A stretch of DNA of 5,785 nucleotides from an uncultured Bifidobacterium sp. (GCA_937876495.1 CALEGL010000025.1:1-5785); one strand, 5' to 3'. Shown: positions 1 through 5,379, counted from the stretch's first letter. Program-made: numbers and translations. The notes: a model not told the origin generated them from the sequence alone.

Positions 1-932
1 CGGTCGTCGGGGCGGGCGCCGAGGGCCACGAGCAGGTCGGAGCGCTGCACGGCCCCGGTCGGGGCGATGGTGCCGTGCATGCCGGGCATGCCGAGCACCT
101 TCGGGTCGGCGTCGGGGCCGACGCGGCGGGCCGGAAGCGTGGTGCCGATGGGAGCGCCCGTGAGGTCGGCGAGGCGTTTGATGCGTTCGCCGGCGTCGGA
201 GCGAACGGCTCCGCCGCCCACGTAGAGCACGGGCCGGTACGAGTGGGCGAAGAGCTTCGCCGCATCGGAGAGCACGCGTCCGTGCGCCTTGACGGTGGGG
301 TTGTATCCCGGAAGGATCATCTTCTGCGGCCACGAGTAGTACATCTCGCCCTTCTGGGCCGTCTTGGTGAGGTCGACGACCACGGGTCCGGGACGCCCGG
401 TGCGCGCGATGTAGTACGCCTCGGAGAGCACGCGGGGGATGTCCTGCGCGTCGGTGACGAGGAAGGAGTGCTTGGCGATCGGGTAGGTGATGCCGACGAT
501 GTCGGCCTCCTGGAAGGCGTCGGTGCCGATGGCGCTGACGGCCACCTGTCCGGTGATGACCACCAGCGGCACGGAGTCCATGTTCGCGTCGGCGATGGCG
601 GTGACCGTGTTGGTCGCGCCGGGGCCCGAGGTGACGATGCACACGCCCACCCGTCCGGTGGAGACCGCATAGCCCTCGGCGGCGTGGCCCGCCGCCTGCT
701 CGTGGCGCGTGAGGACAAAGCGGAACTTCGTCTTGTCGTCAATGGCGTGGTAGACGGGCAGGATGGCGCCGCCCGGGATGCCGAAGACGTCGGTGACTCC
801 CAAGTCCTGCAGCGAGCGGATCAGTGCCTCGGCGCCGGTCATCCTTTCTCCGTTGGTGATGGTCTTCTCGTCCGTGGGGGCGGTTGACCTGGACATGCCG
901 CTGAATGCCTGCAAAGGCGTTGGTAACACCAT
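1..932 (-). CDS. ilvB: Acetolactate synthase large subunit, N-terminal 310 residues (3' end beyond window)
   Basis: Acetolactate (acetohydroxyacid) synthase catalytic subunit. It is a cytosolic ThDP/FAD enzyme that condenses pyruvate with pyruvate or 2-oxobutyrate in the first shared step of valine, leucine and isoleucine synthesis. My own minus-strand translation is open for 310 codons from ATG at 930-932. It shows [20 protein letters not shown] (residues 31-50), [12 protein letters not shown], and [14 protein letters not shown] with the ThDP-activating glutamate at E78. These are followed by SGPGATN (102-108), [15 protein letters not shown] (128-142), GRPGPVVVD (179-187) and the start of the FAD-binding middle domain with GMPGMHG near 281-287. 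The catalytic C-terminal ThDP domain is outside the window. The chosen start has AAGGGG four bases upstream. ATG at 840-842 (residue 31) also has a ribosome site, so a 30-residue shorter protein is possible. The position equivalent to plant Pro197 is A131. The regulatory subunit gene ilvN probably follows to the left, but this is inference. Confidence 0.95.
   Translation of the reverse strand, partial: MVLPTPLQAFSGMSRSTAPTDEKTITNGERMTGAEALIRSLQDLGVTDVFGIPGGAILPVYHAIDDKTKFRFVLTRHEQAAGHAAEGYAVSTGRVGVCIVTSGPGATNTVTAIADANMDSVPLVVITGQVAVSAIGTDAFQEADIVGITYPIAKHSFLVTDAQDIPRVLSEAYYIARTGRPGPVVVDLTKTAQKGEMYYSWPQKMILPGYNPTVKAHGRVLSDAAKLFAHSYRPVLYVGGGAVRSDAGERIKRLADLTGAPIGTTLPARRVGPDADPKVLGMPGMHGTIAPTGAVQRSDLLVALGARPDD
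843..851 (-). promoter_or_regulatory. Alternative internal ribosome binding site in ilvB
   Basis: On the minus strand GGAG (complement of 848-851) lies five bases before an in-frame ATG at 840-842, immediately before the conserved [10 protein letters not shown] start of the enzyme fold. It competes with the upstream start at 932, whose AAGGGG lies at 937-942. Residues 1-30 look non-conserved (Ser/Thr/Glu/Asn-rich), so the sequence alone does not settle which start is used. Confidence 0.4.
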
Positions 933-1164
933 GATTCCCCTTGGTCGTTCCTGTTTCTCGTCCGTCATCGCATAGCGCCCGTCGTGCGTCGCCGTCCGGC
1001 CCGTGCCGGGACGTTCGCCGTGGGCGATGTCCGAATCGCCGCACGGACCCTGGTCGGTCCGCCGTCGTGCGGCCGGTGCGCGTGCTCCGTGGGGCGCCGC
1101 TTGTGGCGGTCGGCCGTGTTTCGGAGGCGTTACGTTATGGACGTCGTGGTTCAGTCTATGCTAG
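933..1164 (-). promoter_or_regulatory. ilvB upstream region with two candidate leader hairpins
   Basis: This gene-free stretch separates the stem after rnc from ilvB and must hold the ilvB promoter if the stem terminates transcription. Two inverted repeats are visible. Positions 1044-1049 pair perfectly with 1056-1061 (CGGACC/GGTCCG, 6-base loop). Positions 993-1000 pair with 1005-1013 (8 bp, one bulged G, 4-base loop). Neither is followed by a T-run on the minus strand. I found no leader peptide rich in Val, Leu or Ile codons: the only ATG between 1164 and ilvB opens a two-codon ORF near 970. No -35/-10 pair is convincing. TAGACT at 1153-1158 is the best -10-like hexamer, but it has no good -35. 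Confidence 0.35.
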
Positions 1165-1198
1165 CCGCCGTCCCCGGACGAAGCGCCGGGGACGGCGG
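1165..1198 (-). terminator. Perfect 13-bp GC-rich hairpin after rnc
   Basis: The arms CCGCCGTCCCCGG (1165-1177) and CCGGGGACGGCGG (1186-1198) are exact reverse complements around an 8-base loop. The structure starts 33 bases past the rnc stop. No T-run follows on the minus strand (CTAGCATAGACT comes next), so it is an atypical intrinsic terminator of the kind often seen in high-G+C actinobacteria, or a transcript 3'-end stabiliser. Its place between two same-strand genes favours termination of rnc before ilvB. Confidence 0.6.
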
Positions 1199-1231
1199 TC
1201 GTTCCGGTGGTCGTTCCGTCCGGAGCCCGAT

Positions 1232-2041
1232 CTATCCGCGCCGAGAGTCGAGCCGGTGCCAGGCCTGCTCGGCCGCGTTGAGCTGCGCCTTGCGCTTGGA
1301 GCTGCCGCGGCCGACGCCGAGCACCTCGTCGTCGCCGATCACGGCCCGGGCGGTGAACACGGGCGCGTATTCCGGCCCCTCGACGGCCATGAGATAGCGT
1401 GGGTCCTCGATCCCCATGCCGTGGGCCTTGACGGTGAGGGACGTCTTCCAGTCCAGGGCGGGACCCTCGGTGGCGACCTCGGCGAGCGTGTCGTCGATGA
1501 GCCGGTGCACGACGCGGCGGGCTTCGTCGATGCCATGGGAGACGAAGGTCGCGCCGATGAGGGATTCGACGATGTCGCACAGGATGGAGCTTTTCTCGGC
1601 CCCTCCCTGCTCGGCCTCGCCGTGCCCGAGAAGGATGTACGGCCCCACATGCAGCTTCTCGCGGGCGACGGCGGACAGGGCCTCCTCGCTGACGGCCTTG
1701 GCGCGCATCTTGGCGAGCTGACCCTCGGTCATGTCCGGATGGACTCTGTACAGCGTCTCCGTGGCCACGAGCTCGAGGACTGCGTCGCCGAGGAACTCGA
1801 GACGCTCGTAGTTCGGAGCCCCCTCATGTTCGTGGGAGAAGGACCGATGCGTGAGGGCCTGCACGAGCAGGTCGGAATCCAGGCTCGTGCCCAGAACGGC
1901 GAGCAGCTCGTCCCGGGGGGAGCCGCCCGCTCGGTGGTCGCCTGGCGTTCCGTCGTGCCCGGCGTCCGCTGTCGTCGTGCCGGCCGATGCGTCGGCGGCC
2001 GCCCTCTCGTCGTCCTCCGCGTCTGCGTTCGTTGTGGTCAT
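1232..2041 (-). CDS. rnc: Ribonuclease III
   Basis: Double-strand-specific endoribonuclease that processes rRNA precursors and structured mRNAs in the cytosol, acting as a dimer with Mg2+. The 269-residue product has the family signature ERLEFLGDAVLEL at 79-91. The metal and catalytic acids are E79, E82, D86, D156 and E159, matching E. coli E38, E41, D45, D114 and E117. A double-stranded-RNA-binding domain spans about 196-266, with GVGRGSSKRKAQLNAAEQA at 242-260. Residues 1-42 form a Thr/Ala/Asp/Gly-rich extension absent from E. coli RNase III (226 aa). The start is backed by AGAGGA at 2051-2056, nine bases upstream. It lies downstream of rpmF, as in Streptomyces, but 265 bases away. The leader contains a stem-loop that could be a self-cleavage site. 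Confidence 0.96.
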   Translation of the reverse strand: MTTTNADAEDDERAAADASAGTTTADAGHDGTPGDHRAGGSPRDELLAVLGTSLDSDLLVQALTHRSFSHEHEGAPNYERLEFLGDAVLELVATETLYRVHPDMTEGQLAKMRAKAVSEEALSAVAREKLHVGPYILLGHGEAEQGGAEKSSILCDIVESLIGATFVSHGIDEARRVVHRLIDDTLAEVATEGPALDWKTSLTVKAHGMGIEDPRYLMAVEGPEYAPVFTARAVIGDDEVLGVGRGSSKRKAQLNAAEQAWHRLDSRRG

Positions 2042-2060
2042 GGTCCTGAATCCTCTTCCT

Positions 2061-2110
2061 CGGACTTGCCCGGACTTTCTGGGATTTCCCCGGACGCCTT
2101 CCGGACGCCC
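2061..2110. repeat. Five degenerate 10-base units just upstream of rnc
   Basis: The plus strand reads as consecutive 10-mers CGGACTTGCC, CGGACTTTCT, GGGATTTCCC, CGGACGCCTT, then CCGGACGCCC shifted by one base. The CGGAC core falls at 2061, 2071, 2091 and 2102. The block ends 20 bases before the rnc start codon, so it would form the proximal 5' leader of the rnc message. One-helical-turn spacing could suit protein binding. It could also be chance slippage in GC-rich DNA. Confidence 0.45.
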
Positions 2111-2158
2111 GCCCCCGGCTCCGCCCGCCTCCGGGATGGGGAATCAGGCGTTGACATT

Positions 2159-2202
2159 GCGGGGTCGTCACGGGGCGTCATCTCATACGCGAAGGACCCC
2201 GC
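2159..2202 (-). other. Stem-loop in the rpmF-rnc intergenic region
   Basis: The arms GCGGGGTC (2159-2166) and GACCCCGC (2195-2202) are perfect 8-bp complements. Inside them GCGT (2175-2178) pairs with ACGC (2187-2190), giving a two-part stem with an internal loop. It begins about 105 bases after the rpmF stop and lies 118 bases before the rnc start, and no T-run follows on the minus strand. It may be a weak terminator or attenuator after rpmF, or an RNase III processing target in the rnc leader. Confidence 0.4.
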
Positions 2203-2306
2203 CACCCGTCGATGGCAGGGCCCTTATGCCTTACTCGCCTTCCAGGCGCCGTTCCTCCGACGCGGTGGAAGGGGATATGAGCATCCGTTCTCCGCGCCGG
2301 ACCGTG

Positions 2307-2501
2307 CTACTTGGTGTGGCCGGGCTGGATGGCGTCCTTGTAGGTGCGGCCGCGGAAGGATCCGCAGCTCGGGCACGCGGTGTGCGGCAGGGTGGGGGCC
2401 CCGCAGTTGGGGCAGCTCACCGTGCTGACGGCCGCGGCCTTCCAGTTCGCGCGGCGCGAATGCGTGTTGGCGCGCGAGGTCTTGTATTTCGGCAGTGCCA
2501 T
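2307..2501 (-). CDS. rpmF: 50S ribosomal protein L32
   Basis: Small zinc-ribbon protein of the large ribosomal subunit. The 64-residue product begins [20 protein letters not shown], matching the L32 opening (basic, with SRxNxxxRRxxW). It carries CPNC at 30-33 and [10 protein letters not shown] at 43-52. The four cysteines C30, C33, C43 and C46 form the intact zinc-binding (C+) version rather than the zinc-free paralogue used under zinc limitation. AGAGGA at 2506-2511 lies four bases before the start. A near-consensus promoter just upstream suggests strong transcription independent of yceD, as expected for a ribosomal protein. Confidence 0.97.
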   Translation of the reverse strand: MALPKYKTSRANTHSRRANWKAAAVSTVSCPNCGAPTLPHTACPSCGSFRGRTYKDAIQPGHTK

Positions 2502-2545
2502 GATGTCCTCTGTTTCGTTCGAACGTCTGCTTATAAGCGTTCCGT

Positions 2546-2574
2546 ATGATATCGCACCCCCGCAACATTGTCCA
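2546..2574 (-). promoter_or_regulatory. Housekeeping sigma promoter for rpmF
   Basis: On the minus strand a -35 element TGGACA (complement of 2569-2574) and a -10 element TATCAT (complement of 2546-2551) are separated by exactly 17 bases. Each matches the vegetative consensus at five of six positions. The predicted transcript start near 2539 would give rpmF a leader of about 38 bases with its ribosome site. It is the only convincing -35/-10 pair I found in the window. Confidence 0.7.
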
Positions 2575-2583
2575 TAGCGGGGG
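2557..2583. promoter_or_regulatory. 7-bp dyad overlapping the rpmF promoter; possible yceD terminator or operator
   Basis: CCCCCGC (2557-2563) and GCGGGGG (2577-2583) are perfect complements around a 13-base AT-rich centre. The dyad spans most of the spacer and the whole -35 element of the rpmF promoter and begins 28 bases past the yceD stop. Read as RNA it would be a hairpin ending yceD transcription, although it has no T-run. Read as DNA it is placed like an operator. The sequence does not decide between the two. Confidence 0.45.
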
Positions 2584-2611
2584 ATTCTGGCGCAGGTTCG
2601 ATGGTGGCCGG

Positions 2612-3313
2612 CTACGCGTTCCGCCTCGTGCCGGCGTCCCCTGCGGAGCTTCCGCTCCCGGCGTCCCCGCTCCCGTCCCGGGAGTCCGATCCGTCCCCGG
2701 AGCCGCCGTTCTCCTCGGCCATCCGCCGCCTCAGCTCCTCAAGCGCGGCGAAGCGGATGTCCGTGACCTCGTGGCGGTGGTCGGGATGCTCGTTGAGATT
2801 GGTTCCGCACTGCGGGCACAGCCCCCGGCAGTCCGGGCGGCACAGCGGCTGCAGCGGAAGAGCCTCGACGAGGGTGTCGCGCAGCAGGGCCTCGAGGTCG
2901 GCGATGGTGCGGTCGTCCGACAGAGGGTAGACGTCCCCGTCCTCCTCCTCGCCGGCGACGATCTGCACCTCGTGCCCGTCGTCGGCCTCGTCGGCGAAGG
3001 CCGCGGAGTCATAGGGGAAGAAGGCCGTGACGTCCACGCCCCACGCGTGGTCGAGAGGCGTGAGGCAGCGCGTGCATTCGGCATGGACGGGGGCGTCGAT
3101 GTGTGCGGTGAGCACGAGGCCGTCGACGACCGAGTCAATGCGCCCCGTGACGTGCACCTCGTCGCCCTCCCTTACGCCGATGACCTCGTCGCCGATCCCG
3201 GAGGGCGCGGGGAACCGGGCGTCGACGTCCCGGCTTCGGCCGGCGGATGCCGTCAGCGAGGCGACGGAAAGCGCCCAGGGGGAGTCCTCGGGGCGTGTGG
3301 TGGATCGTGTCAT
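2612..3313 (-). CDS. YceD/DUF177 family protein (23S rRNA accumulation protein-like)
   Basis: Member of the DUF177/YceD family, whose gene is widely coupled to rpmF and is linked to 23S rRNA accumulation or large-subunit biogenesis in bacteria and plants. The 233-residue product has the N-terminal [10 protein letters not shown] (11-20), then CTRCL with C80 and C83, and a second cluster [13 protein letters not shown] with C158, C162, C166 and C169. [11 protein letters not shown] and [14 protein letters not shown] are typical of the family. Residues 203-226 form a Gly/Ser/Asp low-complexity tail, with TRRNA ending the protein. The start ATG has only a modest ribosome site (AAGGA at 3325-3329, 11 bases away) plus AGGAC directly abutting it. 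The conserved N-terminal motif close to residue 1 supports this start. The neighbours rpmF and rnc agree with a ribosome-assembly role. Confidence 0.92.
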   Translation of the reverse strand: MTRSTTRPEDSPWALSVASLTASAGRSRDVDARFPAPSGIGDEVIGVREGDEVHVTGRIDSVVDGLVLTAHIDAPVHAECTRCLTPLDHAWGVDVTAFFPYDSAAFADEADDGHEVQIVAGEEEDGDVYPLSDDRTIADLEALLRDTLVEALPLQPLCRPDCRGLCPQCGTNLNEHPDHRHEVTDIRFAALEELRRRMAEENGGSGDGSDSRDGSGDAGSGSSAGDAGTRRNA

Positions 3314-3330
3314 GTCCTATGCCGTCCTTG

Positions 3331-3360
3331 TATCACTCGGTGTCATTCGGTATCGCTCAG
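3331..3360. repeat. Three degenerate 10-base tandem units upstream of yceD
   Basis: The plus strand reads TATCACTCGG, TGTCATTCGG, TATCGCTCAG in direct succession. Units 1 and 2 match at eight of ten positions, and so do units 1 and 3. The block lies 17 bases upstream of the yceD start codon, in the 87-base gap after the SepIVA-like gene. The phasing of one helical turn is compatible with cooperative protein binding, but a random origin is not excluded. Confidence 0.45.
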
Positions 3361-3365
3361 GGCGA

Positions 3366-3411
3366 CTCGTCCGTGCCGCGCCTGCATCGGCTCGTCCGCG
3401 TCACTCGTCCG
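3366..3411. repeat. Three copies of CTCGTCCG
   Basis: Exact 8-mers occur at 3366-3373, 3391-3398 and 3404-3411. The last lies inside the 3' end of the SepIVA-like gene (Pro-Asp-Glu-stop region) and the others lie in the gap before yceD. There is no palindrome and no other sign of function. Confidence 0.35.
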
Positions 3412-4207
3412 GGTAGTCGCCATCGTCCAGATGTGGCAGCTTCTGGGCCGCCTGTCCGCGTCGCTCCTCGAGCACCTGCAGTCCGCCCTGGATGTCGTGG
3501 TCGATCTTCTCGACCTGCTGCCGCAGGTCGGTCATCACCGAGGTGCAGTAATCGTCGGCCCCGCGGGTGAGATGGTCGGCCTTGGCCTGGGCGGCGTCGA
3601 GGATCTCGCGGGCTCGGCGTCGGGCCATGTCGGTGACGTTCTGCTGCCCGGTGAGGAACTCGGCCTGCTCCTGCGCCTGACGGACGATCTGCTGGGATTT
3701 GCTCTGGGCGGACGCGACGATGGCGCTCGCCTGGTTCTGGGCGTTGTCGAGACGGCGCTCGGCCTCGCGCATCAGCGCTGACGCGCGTTCCAGCTGCACG
3801 GGGAGCAGGTCCTTGAGCCGGCTGAGGCGATCCTCGAACTCCTGCCTGTCCACCCGTGCCGTGCCGGGGAAGAACACGCTCCCCCGGGCGTCCTCGAGCA
3901 TGCCCTGCAGAGCGTCGATGATGTCGTACACCGTTGTGAACTCCTCGCGGCTGGGGTCGCCCGCGTCGTCGGAGCCGTCGCCGCCGCCTTCGCGCAGGTC
4001 GGGAAGATCCTCCATCGAGATGGAGCGGGAGGGGGCGGTTTCGGCATCCGTCTGTGCGCCCATGCGTCGGCCCTGTCCGGTGTCGGCGTGCGCAGGCGCG
4101 GCCGCGCCATGGTCGGCATCGGATGCAACGGCGACGTCATGTCCTTCCGAATGCGGGTCGATGACCCGATTCCTCCTCGTGTCGTCGTTCGTACCGTCAT
4201 CTGCCAT
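3401..4207 (-). CDS. SepIVA/DivIVA-like coiled-coil protein
   Basis: Likely a cytoplasmic scaffold protein tied to cell-envelope growth or septation, related to mycobacterial SepIVA (Rv2927c/MSMEG_2416) by synteny and composition. The mycobacterial gene also sits next to a DUF177 gene and rnc. The 268-residue product has a disordered His/Asp/Ala-rich N-terminus (1-85). Next come [18 protein letters not shown] (92-109) and [20 protein letters not shown] (114-133), a DivIVA-family-like opening. A long Ala/Gln/Glu/Arg-rich helix (136-254) has ATP-synthase-b-subunit-like heptads such as [20 protein letters not shown] (160-179). The tail is acidic (DDGDYPDE). There is no membrane segment or signal peptide. 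The start is fixed by the strong GGAGGA at 4213-4218, five bases upstream. The gene overlaps coaD by 11 bases, so the two are probably cotranscribed and translationally coupled. Automatic pipelines may call it an ATPase or ATP-synthase subunit B-like protein, which I doubt. Confidence 0.82.
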   Translation of the reverse strand: MADDGTNDDTRRNRVIDPHSEGHDVAVASDADHGAAAPAHADTGQGRRMGAQTDAETAPSRSISMEDLPDLREGGGDGSDDAGDPSREEFTTVYDIIDALQGMLEDARGSVFFPGTARVDRQEFEDRLSRLKDLLPVQLERASALMREAERRLDNAQNQASAIVASAQSKSQQIVRQAQEQAEFLTGQQNVTDMARRRAREILDAAQAKADHLTRGADDYCTSVMTDLRQQVEKIDHDIQGGLQVLEERRGQAAQKLPHLDDGDYPDE

Positions 4208-4775
4208 GGGAATCCTCCTCCTGGGCCGTTCCCGTCCAGTGCGTCCAGCCGTCCTCGGAATGGTCGTTCGCCTGATGCCCGTTCTCGGGATGCTCGTGGT
4301 TCAGGGCGTCCGTGAGCAGCGGGATGACGCCGTCCGGCACCATCCCCGTCACGTCGCCGCCGTGCCGCGACACGTCCTTGACGATCGAGCTTGAGATGTG
4401 CTCGAGCACCGGGTCGGCGGGAAGGAACATGGTCTCGATGCCGGCGAGCTTGCGGTTGACGAGCGCCATGCCGAGCTCCGCCTCGTAGTCGCCGTTCTGC
4501 CGCAGCCCCTTGACGATGAGGGTCGCGCCTACCCTCGTGCAGTAGTCGGTGATGAGCCCATGGGTCGAGGCCACGACGACGCGGTCGTAGCCGTCGTCAT
4601 GCAGGGAGCGGCGGATCATCTCCACCCGCACCGACTCCGGGAACATGGGCGTCTTGGCCGCGTTCACCGCGACCACCACATGCACGGCGTCGAACAGACG
4701 CGCGCAGCGTTCGATGACGTCCAGGTGACCGGAGGTGACGGGGTCGTACGATCCGGGGCACACGGCGATAGTCAT
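4197..4775 (-). CDS. coaD: Pantetheine-phosphate adenylyltransferase (phosphopantetheine adenylyltransferase)
   Basis: Cytosolic enzyme of coenzyme A synthesis: 4'-phosphopantetheine plus ATP gives dephospho-CoA plus pyrophosphate, the penultimate step. The 192-residue product opens [20 protein letters not shown], containing the nucleotidyltransferase (T/H)xGH motif T14-H17. It also has the substrate lysine K41, [20 protein letters not shown] (90-109) and [18 protein letters not shown] (125-142) matching the SSS.VKE region. The fold ends near residue 158, as in the 159-residue E. coli enzyme. Residues 159-192 are a His/Asp/Glu-rich extension. The frame stays open to ATG at 4829, but those extra 18 Arg/Pro-rich residues precede the conserved fold and lack a ribosome site, so I chose 4775. 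The 3' end overlaps the SepIVA-like gene. Upstream it is divergent from the DUF3039 gene. Confidence 0.95.
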   Translation of the reverse strand: MTIAVCPGSYDPVTSGHLDVIERCARLFDAVHVVVAVNAAKTPMFPESVRVEMIRRSLHDDGYDRVVVASTHGLITDYCTRVGATLIVKGLRQNGDYEAELGMALVNRKLAGIETMFLPADPVLEHISSSIVKDVSRHGGDVTGMVPDGVIPLLTDALNHEHPENGHQANDHSEDGWTHWTGTAQEEDSHGR

Positions 4776-4788
4776 GGCCCCAAGCCTA
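4776..4788 (-). promoter_or_regulatory. Weak -10 element suggesting a leaderless coaD transcript
   Basis: The minus strand has TAGGCT (complement of 4783-4788), a TANNNT-type -10 element whose predicted transcript start falls at or next to the coaD ATG (4775). No good Shine-Dalgarno sequence precedes that ATG (only AGG within TAGGCTTGGGGCC), and no matching -35 is present. Leaderless mRNAs are common in actinobacteria, so this is plausible but weakly supported. Confidence 0.3.
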
Positions 4789-4861
4789 CCGCGTGGGGGC
4801 CGCGGCCTGCCGTTCTCGCGCCGTATCATGGGGGCAGCGTTCCGACGGTTCCGGGGTCCAT

Positions 4862-4906
4862 CCTCCCGGGCCGCGGGCCGCGGGCCGGATGCGGTCCGCG
4901 GGGAGG
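4862..4906 (+). other. GC-rich stem with triple 7-base repeat in the DUF3039 5' region
   Basis: CGGGCCG is repeated three times in tandem at 4867-4887. CCTCCC (4862-4867) can pair with GGGAGG (4901-4906), and CGCGG with CCGCG (4896-4900), giving an 11-bp stem with one bulge. It lies 51 bases before the DUF3039 start. It could be a leader structure, or simply the extreme G+C composition here. TATCAT at 4824-4829 could be the -10 for this gene, but I see no -35. Confidence 0.35.
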
Positions 4907-4957
4907 CTGCAGGATGGGAGCCGGGGAGCCCGGAGATCCGGAAGGACGGAGGACGCG

Positions 4958-5281
4958 ATGGAAGACGTCAGGGAAGCGACGAGGACGACGGCGGTGATGG
5001 ACGCCGACGCGACGACCGAGGGCACCCAGGGCGGCGCCGGCACCAGCGTCCTCGAAAGGACGCAGACGAAGGAGAAGCCCGCGCGCACGGACGAGGGCGA
5101 CGCCGACCGCTTCGCCCACTACGTCTCCAAGGACAGGATCATGGAATCGCGCATCACGGGTCGTCCTGTCGTGGCCCTGTGCGGCAAGGTGTGGGTGCCG
5201 AAGCGCGACCCCTCGAAGTACCCGATCTGCCCCGAATGCCGGCGCATCTACGACCGGATGATGGGCGAGGGCGAGGACTGA
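4958..5281 (+). CDS. DUF3039 domain protein, small conserved actinobacterial protein
   Basis: Uncharacterised but widely conserved actinobacterial family. The product is 107 residues. Residues 1-48 are variable, Thr/Glu/Asp-rich and probably disordered. The conserved core runs from [20 protein letters not shown] (48-67) through [17 protein letters not shown] (73-89) to [12 protein letters not shown] (91-102). C75, C91 and C94, possibly with H54, could form a metal site; this is inference. There is no signal peptide or membrane segment. The start is fixed by GGAGGA at 4948-4953, four bases before ATG. The frame is open back to a GTG at 4793, but those 55 residues are Arg/Gly-rich and lack a ribosome site. 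It is the only plus-strand gene, divergent from coaD and convergent with pncB. As I recall, a DUF3039 gene also sits beside nicotinate phosphoribosyltransferase genes in other actinobacteria. Function is unknown. Confidence 0.9.
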   Translation: MEDVREATRTTAVMDADATTEGTQGGAGTSVLERTQTKEKPARTDEGDADRFAHYVSKDRIMESRITGRPVVALCGKVWVPKRDPSKYPICPECRRIYDRMMGEGED

Positions 5282-5308
5282 GGGTCCCGCTCCCGGTTCG
5301 GGTTCCGT

Positions 5309-5325
5309 CGCCTCGTCCGGAGGCG
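5309..5325 (+). terminator. Short hairpin after the DUF3039 gene
   Basis: CGCCTC (5309-5314) and GAGGCG (5320-5325) are perfect complements around a 5-base loop, 27 bases past the DUF3039 stop. TTCGTCGGGTTCG follows, only mildly T-containing. It is a plausible but weak intrinsic terminator between convergent genes. Confidence 0.4.
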
Positions 5326-5338
5326 TTCGTCGGGTTCG

Positions 5339-5371
5339 CGCCGGCGGACGGACGGCGATAATTGGCCGGCG
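5339..5371. terminator. Second inverted repeat between the convergent genes
   Basis: CGCCGGC (5339-5345) and GCCGGCG (5365-5371) form a perfect 7-bp dyad with a 19-base loop, eight bases past the pncB stop. The position suits a terminator for pncB or a bidirectional one. The long loop and missing T-run keep confidence low. Confidence 0.35.
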
Positions 5372-5379
5372 GAATCCCC

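Noticed and set aside
75..887. 270-codon plus-strand frame and overlapping 141-codon minus-strand frame
   Set aside because: Both are alternative frames of ilvB, whose own frame matches acetolactate synthase continuously to the window edge.
1041..1070. T-box-like motif upstream of ilvB (AGGGTCCGTGCGGCG on the minus strand)
   Set aside because: It resembles the T-box bulge only loosely, lacks the core TGGNACC, and has no visible stem I or terminator/antiterminator arrangement.
2151..2178. TTGACA on the plus strand as a -35 element
   Set aside because: No -10 element occurs at a suitable distance and there is no plus-strand gene downstream.
941..2428. 495-codon open frame on the plus strand
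   Set aside because: It is antisense to rnc and its leader, has Arg/Gly/Val-rich composition with no recognisable domain, and is a common mirror effect of codon bias in GC-rich genes.
2546..3781. 411-codon open frame on the plus strand
   Set aside because: It runs antisense across yceD and into the SepIVA-like gene. The minus-strand frames carry clear family motifs, so this is a shadow.
4776..4829. 18-residue N-terminal extension of CoaD starting at 4829
   Set aside because: The residues are Arg/Pro-rich, precede the canonical start of the fold, and have no ribosome site.
4914..4997. Small upstream ORF (27 codons) before DUF3039
   Set aside because: ATG at 4914 opens an Arg/Gly-rich frame that overlaps the DUF3039 start out of frame. 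It has no conserved feature and looks like chance.
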